A DNA stretch of 64,000 bases from Acanthococcus lagerstroemiae (Eukaryota; Arthropoda; Insecta; Hemiptera; Eriococcidae). The DNA is taken from NCBI GenBank assembly GCA_031841125.1, contig CM063106.1:68746101-68810100 (forward strand), given 5' to 3'. Each line of letters opens with the position of its first letter. The stretch's first letter is position 1. A program made the translations under genes and the position numbers. Positions 25,916 through 38,400 of this stretch are shown piece after piece. The notes beneath the pieces are model-generated. The model was given only the letters and a program-made list of their open reading frames with translations. It did not search any database and was not told where the DNA came from.

Positions 25916-26520
25916 CCGCTTTGAAACCATTATCGGTTACAACGTTTGTTGAGGTGACCCATTCATTTATTGACGTAGGCCACTACCAAGTATTTAATAT
26001 TGTGGTGTAGATAATAATTTTTGTAAAATAAAGCCATCACCTCAACGAAAAGAGAAAAAAATAAATAAAAAAGAAACCAAAAGCATCCGTCAGCTCCGTT
26101 TTCGTTTTAATGACTCGTCACAATTCGTCGTACAATATGACATATTTTCAAAAATTTACAAGTCCAACAAATAATACGTGTTTTTATTTACAAAGACGAA
26201 TTGTTCTGCACGTGCAGAATTTAGGACAGCCCTTTTTGAGGTTAAAGTGTTTCCTGCTGTATGGTCTAAGGCAGAGGCGTCGCCGAAATTTCCTTTTTTT
26301 GGGTTGGGGGGAGGAGTTAATTTTTCAGTAGTGTTGACCTACATTCATCGGCGTTGATGGATTTTTTGGAGGGAGAGGGTAGTATGTTGTATCAAAGTGT
26401 CTAACAGTCATTTAAGTCATTTATTTTCAGTCATGTGCATTTAAAAATTTAAGAATCAGCAAGTTATACATTGAAAGAGAAAACCAAAAATTCAGAATTG
26501 GAAAATTCTATTATAATGAC

Positions 26521-27147
26521 CAGGGCTGCAATTTTTATGCGACTGCATGTTTTTATCTATAGCGTATAGGTATAAGTTTCAAAGACCTTCACGAATCACA
26601 GAATTCTGAGTCAAATGAGCAGCACTTCATCTTTCATATTTCGCATATTTTGGCATTTACCGCATATTTTGCACCAATTCAGCTTATTCTTTAATTTTTC
26701 CCCCAAGAAGTTATTTTTTTAGTCCTGAGAATGATGTCCGACTCCAAAAAAAATTGAGAAGACTTAATGGTTAATGAATCAGTAGAAAAGCTTTCAGAAA
26801 AAGATGTTCTTTTGCACGTGAGATAACCTTTTTCTTGCCCGCATCACATTCATCAACCATCAAGAAATTACGAATAGGTGAGTTATCTCCTGGGTGCATC
26901 TCCTATTGAAAGAAGATTGGACTCTTACGGAGATACTTTGCCGGATCATTTTAAAATATGACAAAAATTGTCGCCGTGTATCCAACCTAATTTTTTCTTT
27001 GAAATAATATATACCCGTATTGCATTTGCAAATTTATGCATATTTTACAATTTTGGCGCATATTTTCTGCATATTATTTAGACTGAATTTAGTCCATAAA
27101 ATATGGGCATATTTCGCTATTTTTTGTGCATAAAAATTGCAGCCCTG
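26521..27147. mobile_element. hAT-like MITE, 627 bp, perfect 20-bp ends
   Basis: The left end CAGGGCTGCAATTTTTATGC and right end GCATAAAAATTGCAGCCCTG are exact inverse complements. The flanks ATAATGAC (26513-26520) and ATAATGGC (27148-27155) match at 7 of 8 bases. The interior repeats GCATATTTT words in both directions, a trait shared with the element at 46317-47407. It is non-coding. Confidence 0.82.
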
Positions 27148-28912
27148 ATAATGGCGATAAATCGAAATATTAGCTTACAAGAGTCTTCGCATGTATGACA
27201 TGCTCATGTGAGTCATGTGAGACGTGATCACCATGCGCGTATTTGGCAGGTGAGCTCAATAAGGCCCTAATTCAAGGTCTTGTTCCTCCAGACTTTCATA
27301 TGTAAGTGATTTCATGTTTTTCCTTTTTTGTGTTATAGTCGTCGACTGAAAATTGGCTAGCTTGAAATTTTTCTGTACTGCTCCACGTTCCTCAGATCTT
27401 CTAATGAAAATACCCCTTTTTTCAAAACTTAATGAGGCCAGCGCACCAAAAAAGGCTGGGCCTATAATCTAATAAGACCCAACCAAATACCTAATAAGCC
27501 TGAGCTGAAATTCGGTAAATAAAAAGTTCAGCATGGTTCAATTAGAAATTTATGAGTAAGTTATAACGCAAATGATAATCAATTGATCTTACGAGGTGAG
27601 GCCTTATTAGGTTACATAACACTATTTTTCGTGAGTATCGCATACCTCGGTTCCGAATTGCTCAAATTTCACTTTTCTGGCATCGATCGTTCACCAACTA
27701 CCACTACAACAACCATCCAATGTTTGATTTCTGGTTCTACCACATATATTCTGAGGAAATCATGAGTGGAGGAGCAGTTCGAAAATCTGATGACTAACCG
27801 GAGTGTTATGAATGTTTTAGGTACTTTCCACGTTTTCTCAAATTTCATATTATGATTTTAATGTATGATATTAAAATTTATTGATTTGTACTTGTGGATT
27901 AAAGCAATAAGGTCACATGTACAAGCGCCGTGTTAATGGAGCGAAGAAAAAAATGTTTGAGTTTCTGTGGCTTGTTTCGAGGCTTTACTTTGAAAGTGTC
28001 CCGGATTTAGTTCAAGCAGAAACGGTAAATTTAGCCGGGGAGCAGGGGAATCTCCCCCCTCCCCACTCTAGCCGTATCATCTTGCTCCTTATAGTTTCAG
28101 AATTTTACGAGTTAGCAGCTCGATCTTTATCAGTTCAAACTCAAAGCTGGGATTGTTTCGTTCATTCAACATTCAGGAGCAACGACGTAACTTCAATACG
28201 TCTAATTTACTGGCAAATATGGTTCCTCGAAAACACTGCGAGATTATTCATCCTTTTTATCTAATCAGTAATTCGCTTATTCCGGTGTGGCACTAATCAA
28301 GCTTTCTATTATCAAGTTATGATGGAATAACTCGCTATCTCGAGCTATAGGCTAGGGGAAGAAACTCTCGAAAACATTCCGTTTTAAGCCGTGTAGGCCA
28401 CATGTGTATGTTATAAAAGTTGAATGCACGATATCGGTTTTTCAATTCAGCGAATTATTATCTAGATAACTTGTTGGCACAGCTATAAATGATCTCTGGG
28501 AACGTCGATATCCTATCAGGCAGAATTGATAGGCCTGACCTAACTTCAACGGATGATGATATTTTAAAAATCGGCATTTCTGATCTGACATAATATATTA
28601 TCCTTGGCAAATATCTGCTATAATAAGCATGGGAAACGTTGATTTTCCATCCTCCTGATCTTACTCTCAATTGCCAGCTCAGTTTTTGAATCTAGTGAAT
28701 GGAAAACGCGAAACAAAAAACTCGGTCGCAGAAGTAGCGCGTTAGTATAGCTGACTTCTTCTCGGTAAATCGATAGCTTTTGATTTATCGAGAATTATTA
28801 CAACTGATGATGGAATTCTTCGACACGAATATATCCCTCTATTACATAGCTTTTCGAATAAAACACATTAACTCACAGTTGTATCAGTATGACGATTACC
28901 TTACTCGAGTAT

Positions 28913-29875
28913 AAGGGAGATTCGGGCAAGTGGAACCATTGGGCAATAGGAAACCGAAGCGCTTTTTCATTCCCAAACAATGGGTGAAATTTGCTAACTA
29001 TGCAAATGTGATCGCCAGTAATGAAGATGTATTTTCATATCCAAAAGCCAATCAAAGTTAAAATTTAGTCTCCTAATTGCATGTTTTGGGATATGATGGT
29101 TCATTTTGTAAAGTTCTTAATGATTTGAATACTGAATGATCTGGCCGCATTTGAAGCTAAAAGACCACTCTGGATATTGAATGAAAGGTAAACTGTTTTA
29201 CTTTTACGGGCAATAAATAATTTTCTTCTTACTTGTGACTGAGGTTCGCTTTGGGAACGACTATTCGGGCAAGTGGAACCAGGCAGAAGAAACCATTCAG
29301 TTGCTGAAATGTTTTCGTTTATACTTTAATGCAGAAGTTTTGCATTCTAGATGGTATACCAATAAAATAGAAAAACAAATAGAGCTGAGAGGCTCCTATC
29401 TTAGAACAGCTTTTGAATGAGGAGGACGAAATTGCTGAAACTGTGGACGAGGCACTTCTTGAAAGCCCATTTGCTATCACAAATTACTACCCCAAGGTTC
29501 ATCGGAAAAAGGAAATCTGCTTCCAAAAATTGTTTATTTGTTTGTAACGCCCATAAGTAATCAATTGCGATGTTCTGTCTTATTTTGCCAGCGAATGAAC
29601 AAGAACAAATTGGATGTTTATGCATTTCAGTTTATGTATTAGGGTTTCGGCCTTTCGAAGGAAAGATCTCACTTGATGATTTTTGGAATGAAGAAAGAGT
29701 ACAGTTCTCATGGTTAACATTCGTTGGTTTCTTGCACACATTTGCAAACACAGTGCATTAATTTGGGGTTACTCGGCAATTTTAATGGACAACACTACGT
29801 TTACAATTATTTTACCTGTTCATTCGTGAACATGTGCAATGTCCCCCATTATGGTACCACTTGGCACACTGATTT
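28913..29875. repeat. Possible TIR element with GGGCAAGTGGAACC motifs
   Basis: GGGCAAGTGGAACCATT at about 28932, a second GGGCAAGTGGAACC at about 29268, and an inverse form GGTACCACTTGGC near 29853 suggest an element with internal copies of its end motif. The design resembles 61923-62616. Boundaries and duplication are unclear. The frames at 29235 and 29570 look like chance. Confidence 0.35.
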
Positions 29876-31724
29876 CGTAATTCTGTAGAAAAATTTGTGG
29901 GGCAAGGAGTGTCATAATCTTTTGGGAAATGTACTCCGCCAGGTCCCATCAGAATTACAAAAAATATCCGGTTCTCTGACTCAGTTTCTGCGATTTGTAA
30001 AGCACGTCAATCTTGAAAGTGCAGAAAAAAGTGAGTGCAGTCACGCCGTGTTACGGTAGCGGTTTTCAAAAATTTAGTCGATTATTAGAAGATACGCTGA
30101 ATATAATTTCCAAAAACTGAAATTTTAGGGGCACGACCTGAAGATGGGCCGTGTGGTATGTAAATGGGTACGAAACAATATCCAAATATATTATGGTCGC
30201 GTTAAATCAGTTGTAAATGTAATAATAAGGTGTTTTGAGCTCGTTTGAAAATTGCAGATTTTAAACCCCCGTAGTAATTTGTAAAGGGAGATAGTGACAA
30301 CCACCAAATTTTAACATAATGTGAAGAAGTTCGATGTAATACACTTTCGAAAAGGTCATTTTTCGACTCATTTCACCAACATTTTCGAGCATATCTCGGA
30401 AACGGAGCGTCGTCGCCAAATTTCAACACTGAATTTGAACTCAGGGGGAAAAATTGACTAGAAAACGGATGGGGTCTAGGAGTAAAATTTGTGCCCTCCT
30501 CTTAATAAGGGTACTGATTTTCTTAAAGCCTAATACCTTCCCAGATTTCATACGAACACATCCTGAAAGTACGAACCCCCAGCTCTTACGGTTCACCCAC
30601 CAACCTCGAACAAACAAACACACCTACACACACACATACATGCACTTTTATATATTAGAGATGTAAAGAAACATGAAAATTAGAAATTATTGTCATAACC
30701 TCCCTTTTTTCTCTAAACGTCCAGAAAAGTTTAACCTATCCGCTACTCCTATAGACCAACAGCTGGCCTTTGTAGAAAGAAGAATTCAGCTAAAAACTCT
30801 TATACACATGTACTTCGTAAACCTTTAACCGCATCTACACACCGATGAAGAAACCTCGCTTCAGGGATTTTTCTAAAGCCTCCTATCCACTGGACCCTTG
30901 ACGGTTCCCAACTCGCCCTAGACACGGTTGTATTGATGAAGTCGAATTGCTACATTTAATCGTTTTATTTCCAGTTTATTCGGCTAAGCGTACTTTGTAT
31001 GGTGCTGGGACAGGTGAATTTTCATCAGAACCTTGTTGGTGTATTAAACTGAGCGCTGTAGAAATAAGTTGTGTATGCGAATTATTGCGTAGGTACCTGA
31101 CTGGAGACGCGAATGTGGGGGTCCTCTTTGTCATTTGAATGATCAACTCAAGTTGAAATTCGCTGGGGATATTATCAGGTAGATAAGCCTTCGGTGTAAC
31201 ATTCATTGACTCAAATAAGAAGGGCGATGACTAATTATTTCTCTACCGTATATATCTTGCACTGCAGTGGTGGATTTTGACATTATCAAAACAGGACGAG
31301 TTCGTAGCCGGTCTAGCTGAAGGCCTTTTTAAAGGCTACTAGTAGTTCGCACTGATCTGAAATAACAAACGAAGAAGATTTCATTCACAACTGAGATACG
31401 ATATGATTTTTGATAGTAGAAAATCTGACAAAATGAACTGAAGTCCGTTTAAAATTAAGAATGCTAAGCAACCCGCAATACAATTTGGTTTTCGGACATT
31501 GCGGATTGTTGGGAGGAAAGGAGGATGAGGGCGTGCACACACCTACCAGCAAGCCGTGGCATGAAAGTGATAACAAAAAGCATTCAAGCATTCAGTGCGT
31601 GCGCTAGCGTCTGTGCACGTCAGTGTGAAGTCGGCGTCGCTCGTTCAATTTTTGTTGGCATTCGTATTTCGAACGAACCTTACAGAACCTTTTTTTTTTT
31701 TTTTTTTAAATATTTTAAACTGAG

Positions 31725-32555
31725 GAAAAATTTGAAGAAAAAAATAGAACTAAAAGAACTAAGGAAAACAATTAAGAAAGCAATTAAAATCGATATTTAC
31801 AACCACGATATAAACATCATGTATGAAACAATAAAAATATCGGGATCAGTAAAAAAAGCAAGACGGGAAATTTGTCAGAATCAAAACATAATTAAAAACA
31901 GGGAGGGAACTTTTATATTCGACGGGGAAAAAATTGTTCAAGTGGCAGTAGATTTCTACAAAAAACTTTATGAAAAGTATCCCCAAGAACCAGACGAAAT
32001 GCCCTCCTTGGGGTCAAACAACATGGAGGAAGTACCTCAAATTTTAGAAAGCGAAGTCCTTTCAGTCCTGAGAGAGCTAAAAACAAGCAAAGCATTAGGG
32101 CCAGATACAGCGGCGGATTCACACATTTTGCGCTCTACGCCAGATGCAATTTGCCGCCTATTTCAGGCTTACCAAATAGGGGGAAAAATTTTTTCGATCG
32201 CTTCGCTCGCAATTAACGACACTTAGGTATACAAAAAAACGAAAATTTGCCGCCCCAAAAACCTGCCGCCCTACGCCAGGGCGTAGTTGGCGTATAGGGA
32301 AATCCGCCGCTGGCCAGATAAAATTGGAATTATTACGAATTAAAAATCCTTGCTGAAGAGTTAGGTAACACTAAGTTTAACCAAACTTTTTAACCTGATA
32401 CTGGAAAATGAAGCAATACCAACTAATACAATGGCGATTTTCGGAATCATATTACTATTTAAAAAAGGAGATAAAAATGATATAAATAATTACAGGCCAA
32501 TAAGTTTGAGTTCAGATTTAGGAACAATTTTTGCCAAAATAATCAGAAACCGCAT
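31725..32555 (+). pseudogene. RTE-type LINE, 5' part of the reverse transcriptase ORF
   Basis: Frames here encode KKARREICQNQNIIKNREGT, EEVPQILESEVLSVLREL and SKALGPD, the linker and finger region of RTE-clade ORF2. After the nested element they encode LLFKKGDKNDINNYRPISLS and then IIRNRM, a reverse transcriptase motif. The endonuclease domain upstream is missing. Point changes, a stop and frameshifts near 32334-32390 mean the copy is dead. The second half resumes at 33699 after the 1.1-kb element. Confidence 0.8.
32108..32312. mobile_element. hAT-like MITE, 205 bp, nested in the LINE
   Basis: The ends CAGCGGCGGATT and AATCCGCCGCTG are a perfect 12-bp inverted repeat. The exact 8-bp duplication GCCAGATA lies at 32100-32107 and 32313-32320. 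It sits inside the LINE's GPDK motif, and taking out the element with one duplication rejoins that motif, so the boundaries are independently confirmed. It is non-coding. Confidence 0.92.
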
Positions 32556-33694
32556 GGGTAATTCTCCGAAAAATGAACAATTCATGTAAATGGGCTGTAA
32601 CTCTGCCACTTATTATCAAAATGCTATGTGCAATATGTAAAATTGAGGAAATTAACTCTTCCGATGGAGACAGTGGTAAAAGCTCTCCATAGTTCAGCAG
32701 AATATCCTTAGAAAATCGAAAATGCACCTAAAATATCCATCAACGTGGGTGTCAACCTGGTCTAGTTCCGTTTTTTTTTGTTTTTTTTTTTGCTCGCTGG
32801 AAGGGTTTAATACATAATTTTCAGGAACTACTGTTTCCCATTGTTGAAGAGGTAAGTTGAGGCAACACGGTATAGGTCTTACAATCTTTTTCTAACCAAG
32901 TTAAGTAACCTTTGGAATACCTCAAAGTTGTGTCTAGGAAGAGATATGTCCTTCAACGTGGATAATTTTCAAACCTCCCTGTAGGGTTCCACTATAAACT
33001 CAAACTTCTCTCAAATACTCATATAACTTCCTCTAGAAGGCTGTGATAATTTGTATGCTGAAATACTCATTATTGCTGAGATCCTGGTTTCTAAAAAAAA
33101 AGTGTCCTTCATCGTGGACATCAACAGCCATATTGAATTTACAGCTCGGAATTTGTAAAAACGTAATAATATATCTAATGTTGGCCACATTACATTCAGC
33201 AACATGTATCAAATATCCTCCGCATATTTACCCAATGGGAAAAGAAAAAAAGGCGATTTTGTCCTTAAACGTGGACATAAAATATTATTCAACGTGGATA
33301 CTCACGTATTTCTTATATCCACATTGAAGGACGTGAATCTTTCGACACTTAGAAGCAGTCTGTAGAAACAGCCTTTAAATCTTCTTCGTGTAGAGACTAC
33401 TTCCCTAGATGAATTTTTAGTACTTCATAAAACCGTGATCCGTGAGATTGTAACCCACGGTGCCGCTGTGTGATCGTACAGCCTCATCTTATCACACTAT
33501 GTAAACGTGAAAAATTTATCTTTCAACGTGGACAACAATTTTTTTACGACCCCCTAAAATCAAATTTAAGCCCGACCGGTACCGGAATATGGTTTCTCAA
33601 TACCCCTAGTACTGATTTCAACGAAAAAAATTTGAAAAGTGAACCTCTTTTTTTTTTGTCCACGTTGAATTGTCCATTTTTCGGAGAACCACCC
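32556..33694. mobile_element. TIR element, 1139 bp, nested in the LINE, with a repeated CAACGTGGAC motif
   Basis: The ends form an imperfect inverted repeat of about 29 bp, GGGTRRTTCTCCGAAAAATG followed by RACAATTCA. GCAT at 32552-32555 and 33695-33698 is the apparent 4-bp duplication. The interior carries the motif TTCAACGTGGAC or close forms near 32741, 32953, 33109, 33267, 33288 and 33522, and in reverse near 33316 and 33656. Removing the element with one GCAT puts the LINE back in frame, which supports the boundaries. Frames inside do not resemble a transposase. Superfamily is unassigned. Confidence 0.82.
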
Positions 33695-33698
33695 GCAT

Positions 33699-34087
33699 AT
33701 ATATACCCACAGTTGGTCAATGCCAAGGTGCTAAACAGGCAGGATTTTGGAAGAATCATTCTACCATGGATCAATTATTCATAATTGGACAATTTATAGA
33801 AAAAACAAGGGAATATAATCAACCATTCTACCTGTTATTCATTGATTTTCGGAAAGCTTTTGATTCTGTGTATTTATCATTACTTTGGGAAGCCCTTAGT
33901 CGTTAGGGAATACTATAGAAACTGATAAGAACCATAAAAGGCATGTATATAAATTCAGTGGGGAGGGTACGTCTGGACAAATCGGGGCCAAAATTCAAAA
34001 TAGAAAGATGAGTTGAACAGGGCGACCCTCTCTCACCCAATCTGTTCAGTTGCTTATTACTAGAAGATGTGTTTCAAAAATTAAAAT
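33699..34087 (+). pseudogene. RTE-type LINE, catalytic part of the reverse transcriptase
   Basis: The frame gives QAGFWKNHSTMDQLF, then FYLLFIDFRKAFDSV with the first catalytic aspartate of reverse transcriptase, and after a stop EQGDPLSPNLFSCLLLEDVF. It continues the LINE half at 31725-32555. The sequence ends abruptly at about 34087, before the FADD motif, so the 3' part is absent. Stops at 33904 and nearby show it is inactive. Confidence 0.8.
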
Positions 34088-35314
34088 GTGACCCCGACTC
34101 CGGTGCCACTGGTACATCCACAGCCGAAAATGCGAGGAGATTCTGTCTGAAGGTGTGATGTTGGTTGAGTTGTGTACATCGAAAGGTGTTTCAAAATTAT
34201 CTGTCCACGCGGAAGAAATGAACCCGTTTCGCCTCGACGTGACAGTTCTATATGTATAAAACAATAACTTGGTGTGTACGTGGACGACGTGCATAAACTC
34301 GTGTGATTTAGGAGTATTGTATGTATTATAATGTCTCCGGCATCATTATTCATTAATAACATCGTAGGTGGAAGGAAAGCCATAAAGAATGAGCCTTTTC
34401 TCCGGTCAGATGTGGTAAATATGCGCCAGGATTGGCAGCATGCTCTGGTCAAATTGCGAATATCTCGACAATCGCTCGCGACCTGTATAATGAAGTCATT
34501 CATCTGGCCAGTATTCCGCTTCAACCGTCAGTTTAACGGTACTTGTTCCTCGTCGAATTTCGATTATTCGCGATATGCGAACGATACAGTCGCTTCTACA
34601 AGTTCAGGCGTAAAAAAATCGTCTCGAGGTAACCTATGCCCTCGATGGACGTGTAGCCGAAGACTCCTCTAAATACAGCGAAAATTCTGCTCGTTTTGTC
34701 GCAAATTACCCACTCGGTCTCCTTTTATTTTTGTCGTTTCTTGGTTCGTGTTCTTTTTTCCAATTTACGATTGTTGGACACCCGATACCCGCGATGATAC
34801 GGAAGTAAAACGAAAAAGAGAAAATGATGATTGAAAGGCGTTGTACGAATATATCACACAATATGAGGAAAACTAAAATAAAAGCAATAATAACGAGATG
34901 AAATCAAAGAGGAGGAAATTAGGTTGAGGTGAAAGAGAGCAGTTACATGAAAACGGGAGCTTCGTTGAGGATAGAAGGGACGAGAGGAGGTGACGAGCAC
35001 TTGAAAAATCTCGCGGGCTCGTCGAGTTGAAAGGGCTTGCTCTTTGCTCTATTTAGAAAAAACAAAATGAGAAAAAAATACATGTATGCGAAGAAAAAGG
35101 TTAATGAATGATCTCATTTCGAGACATTAGCCTGCCATCGTACATTGTTGTCGTCTCTAGCGTATGTGCAAATTTTTAGAGAATCTTCGCGCACAATTGT
35201 GGCGAATAATATATTTTTCGCTTCCGCGATTTCAAGTTCTAATTAACCTATTCGAGACCTGAGATGATTAATTAGGTTTTAATGTCGAGTTTTGTTTCGG
35301 AATCTTGTTTACAG
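34088..35314. other. Unique intron sequence upstream of the first supported ABCG exon
   Basis: No repeat ends or protein-like frames are recognised. Opposite-strand frames at 34081-34524 and 34331-34672 overlap each other and show no known motif. The last 40 bp contain the pyrimidine-rich tract and acceptor of the 35315 exon. Confidence 0.4.
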
Positions 35315-35487
35315 AGACGAAGTACACGTATCATGTCTGCCGAAAGAGCACCCACGTCATTTGCCGCACAAGGAGCTCGAACTGATATTCGACAAAGTGA
35401 CGGTGTCCATCGAGAAACGACGGATTCTGCGCGATGTCAGCGGGGCCGTGAAGCCGGGACAATTGCTGGCCGTGATGGGTCCCTCCG
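35315..35487 (+). CDS. ABCG exon: start of nucleotide-binding domain
   Basis: The exon follows the acceptor TTGTTTACAG and starts with the last base of a codon, so a coding exon must lie upstream. It reads [12 protein letters not shown], then [20 protein letters not shown] and [16 protein letters not shown], the beta-sheet entry into the ABC domain. The donor GTAAGT at 35488 splits the Walker A loop after GPS plus one base. The internal ATG at 35333 is out of frame and is not the start. Confidence 0.92.
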
Positions 35488-38400
35488 GTAAGTGTCACAG
35501 AAAGTTCAAGTTGATTGTTATCGCGGGGTTTGATCAGAGGTGCTGTGATCAGGACGTACCGATAGGGGGCAGGGGGCAACTTATCACCACCTTCCCCCTG
35601 TATGAATTTTTCATTCAGCAGTTGGGAAAATCCAACAAACAAGTTAAAAGTTTTTTTTTTTTTTGCTTTGATACTTGGAATTCAGAGTTCAGTCAGTTGG
35701 AACTTTCACAGTTTTTACCCCCCCCCCCCCCCGTTGGAAAAACTCTTCGGTACGTCCCTGGCTGTGATAATGCTGTTTTGAAGAATGATCTTCAGTAAAC
35801 ATTTTGGGGAGGGCGACCTTTCTTCCCTGTCATTAGTTTTCTAACAATGGAAAGGGTCCTCTTGGTATAACCTAGTTAAAACAGATTAGGAAAGCATTCG
35901 TTAATTTTATAAACATAACATCGCATAAAACTTTCATTTTTTTAAATAAAAAAATAAACATCAAGTGCCACTCGCTGATCGAAGCAACTCTGGTGGCGTT
36001 TTATAATACACTCTATACCAACACCAACGGTAGTGATTTTAGGAGCCCGTATCTAAATTTCATGAAATAACGAAATTATTAGAGAAAGTGAAAAAAAAAA
36101 TTAATGTAGTTCATTTTTTTTTTTTTTTGCCATAAATTGTACTCTACCTCGCTCTTCTTATGACTACTATTTAAGAATATCTACAGAAACTTTTACACGA
36201 CTTAAGTTGCCTACCATGGGAAATTGAAGGGGCAAATTACTTGGTTTTCTTATATTTTGGAATTAACATTGGAGAGGAAATTATGTAAAATCAACAGTTC
36301 TACGCTCAATATTTACATAAAAATTCTCAGTATATTAAATCATATGAATGTTTGTATCTTGGCTGTGTGTATCAACCACAGTGGTGGTCGAATCTCAAAT
36401 CAGCGGTTGTAAGAGAACTATATAGCTCTTTTGAAATGCCATCAAACAAAAATTGATAAAAAATTGAGTTGAAAGACCAGTAGAAACCAGAAACATGCGA
36501 ACCTTTCATTCTCATGACAATTTTGGCAGGATAAAAGTTACATTTTGAACATAGAAATTTTTACCAGATACCGACCCAGAATAAATTATGACAGTTCCAA
36601 AAAAATGAAAAAAGAAACTAATTAATTGAAAAATATTAAAATGATAGAAGAAGTGCTTCGTCTTTATAAGGTATCATGTTATTTGTTGATTGATATCTCA
36701 GTTTTATGACCTCATCTCAGATATTGATCAGTTTTTTGTTTTTTTTTTTCATGTAGGAATAGCAATGATGAATTCAATTTATTGAGATTGAATTAACCTT
36801 CTTCACACAAAAACTAATAATTACAGAGAAACAAAACAGCAACACATTAAAATTCTTTATAACAATTATTTATGACACCCACAATAACATCATGAAACAT
36901 TGATTCCGGTTTCACATACATTACCATTGTATAAAACAGATACCTGAGTTAAGTACATTAAATTTGACATTGGCAAGCTGAAAAATGATTGAAGGTGTAA
37001 TGAATTTTGATTATCTTTAGAAGAAATTCTACATTGTTCTCATTAGTAACGATTCCTGAATTCAATTTGTAGCAGTATTAATTACACCAATTATTTCCCA
37101 TGTTTCCATAAAGGGTTAACCTTACGTTTTTTATCATTTGCTATTACCATATAGGTGATTAGGAAGGACGGGTTTGCCTCCATTTCCCCCAAGAAAACTG
37201 AATGATTATACAAACAAAAAGTTGTATTTTGAAAAAAGGTGTTTGTTTGTGGCCAGAAATTTTTCTAACACTGTAGTTGATTATACACATGCAGCTAAAC
37301 ATTCACGTGATTCATTATACTATGGATTTTTATTTAAATATTGTTCATAGAACTGTTGATCTTATATTATTTTCTCTTCAATGTTAATTCCGAATTATAA
37401 GAAAACCAAGTGATTTGCCTCTTCAACTTCTCATGGCAGGCAACTTGTGTTGTGTAAAAGTTTCTGTAGATATTCTCAAATAGTGTGCGCGGATATAGTC
37501 TAATGTTTTGTCATAGATAATACTTGTATGGAACAAAGCTATCAACTGCTAGCGTGCACGGACGTAATTCAATGTTTTGTTATCAAATACTACCTGTATA
37601 ATATTGCGTAGAACAAATCTTACAGTCGCTGGTGTGCGTGGACATAGTTCAATGTTTTGCCATAGATAATGCTTGTGTAGTACTGCGTAGAACAAAGCTA
37701 ATAGTCGGTAGCATGCGTGGACATAGTTAATGTTTTCCCATGGATAATGCTTGTATAGAATGAAAAGCTATCAACTGCTAGCGTGCGTGGACATAGTTCA
37801 GTTAGGGCTCTATAGTTTCACATAGGTATGCTAGGCCGCCATTTTGGTTCGGGTTTTGTTGTTATCAACGCATTAAATACACAGCGTCGCGCGGTATCAT
37901 CCGCTTTAGAAGTTTTCAAAAAGCTGAACCAAAATGGCGGCTTAGTATACCCATGTGGAACTACAGAGCCTTAGTTCAGTGTTTTGTTATTAGATACCGC
38001 CTGCGTAGTCCTCCATAGAACGAAGCTGACAGTTGTTATAGTGTGTCCCAAATAGGTTTGCGAATTTGACTACGTTGTGGCGGATGTGAGGAGGGGGACT
38101 GTTCACACTAAAGCGGTTCAAGGCGCAATGCGCACGTTATCATTTTATCTTGTATGAATTCAACGTTTGGCGACCGTTCTTACTGAACAATCTCATTTCA
38201 CTTCAATCAATTTTACTTTCGTAAAAAATTAAATAAAATAATAAACTAGCTGTTATCACCCTTGCTTATCACAACATGTCTGTGCACTGTGCCGTTCCCG
38301 TTCAGTGTGTGTACGCACCGACAAAATTCGCAAACTTATTTGGGACAGACTATAGCATGCGCGGATTTGGTTCAATGTATCATCAGATAAAGCCTGCGTT

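Larger units (their letters stand above)
984..35314 (+). other. Intron 1 (if the first exon is right), repeat-filled
   Basis: No host coding exon is recognisable here. Apart from the repeats listed separately, the following stretches show no assignable feature: 2376-3296, 4946-6900 (a possible small element ends near 5464 and 5760), 6900-7650, 11280-12700, 12970-16640 (a CTGT/CTAT-like microsatellite at 13250-13430), 18890-20220, 27150-31720 and 34090-35314. Short simple repeats occur at 5150-5172 (TC), 15868-15892 (AAAT), 19438-19456 (TTTA) and 21205-21230 (GA). Confidence 0.4.

Noticed and set aside
34081..34524. 147-codon minus-strand gene
   Set aside because: No motif is recognised; it overlaps another open frame on the plus strand and borders a truncated LINE.
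35282..35491. Frame starting with the ATG at 35282
   Set aside because: It is out of frame with the ABC domain. The true exon starts at the acceptor before 35315.
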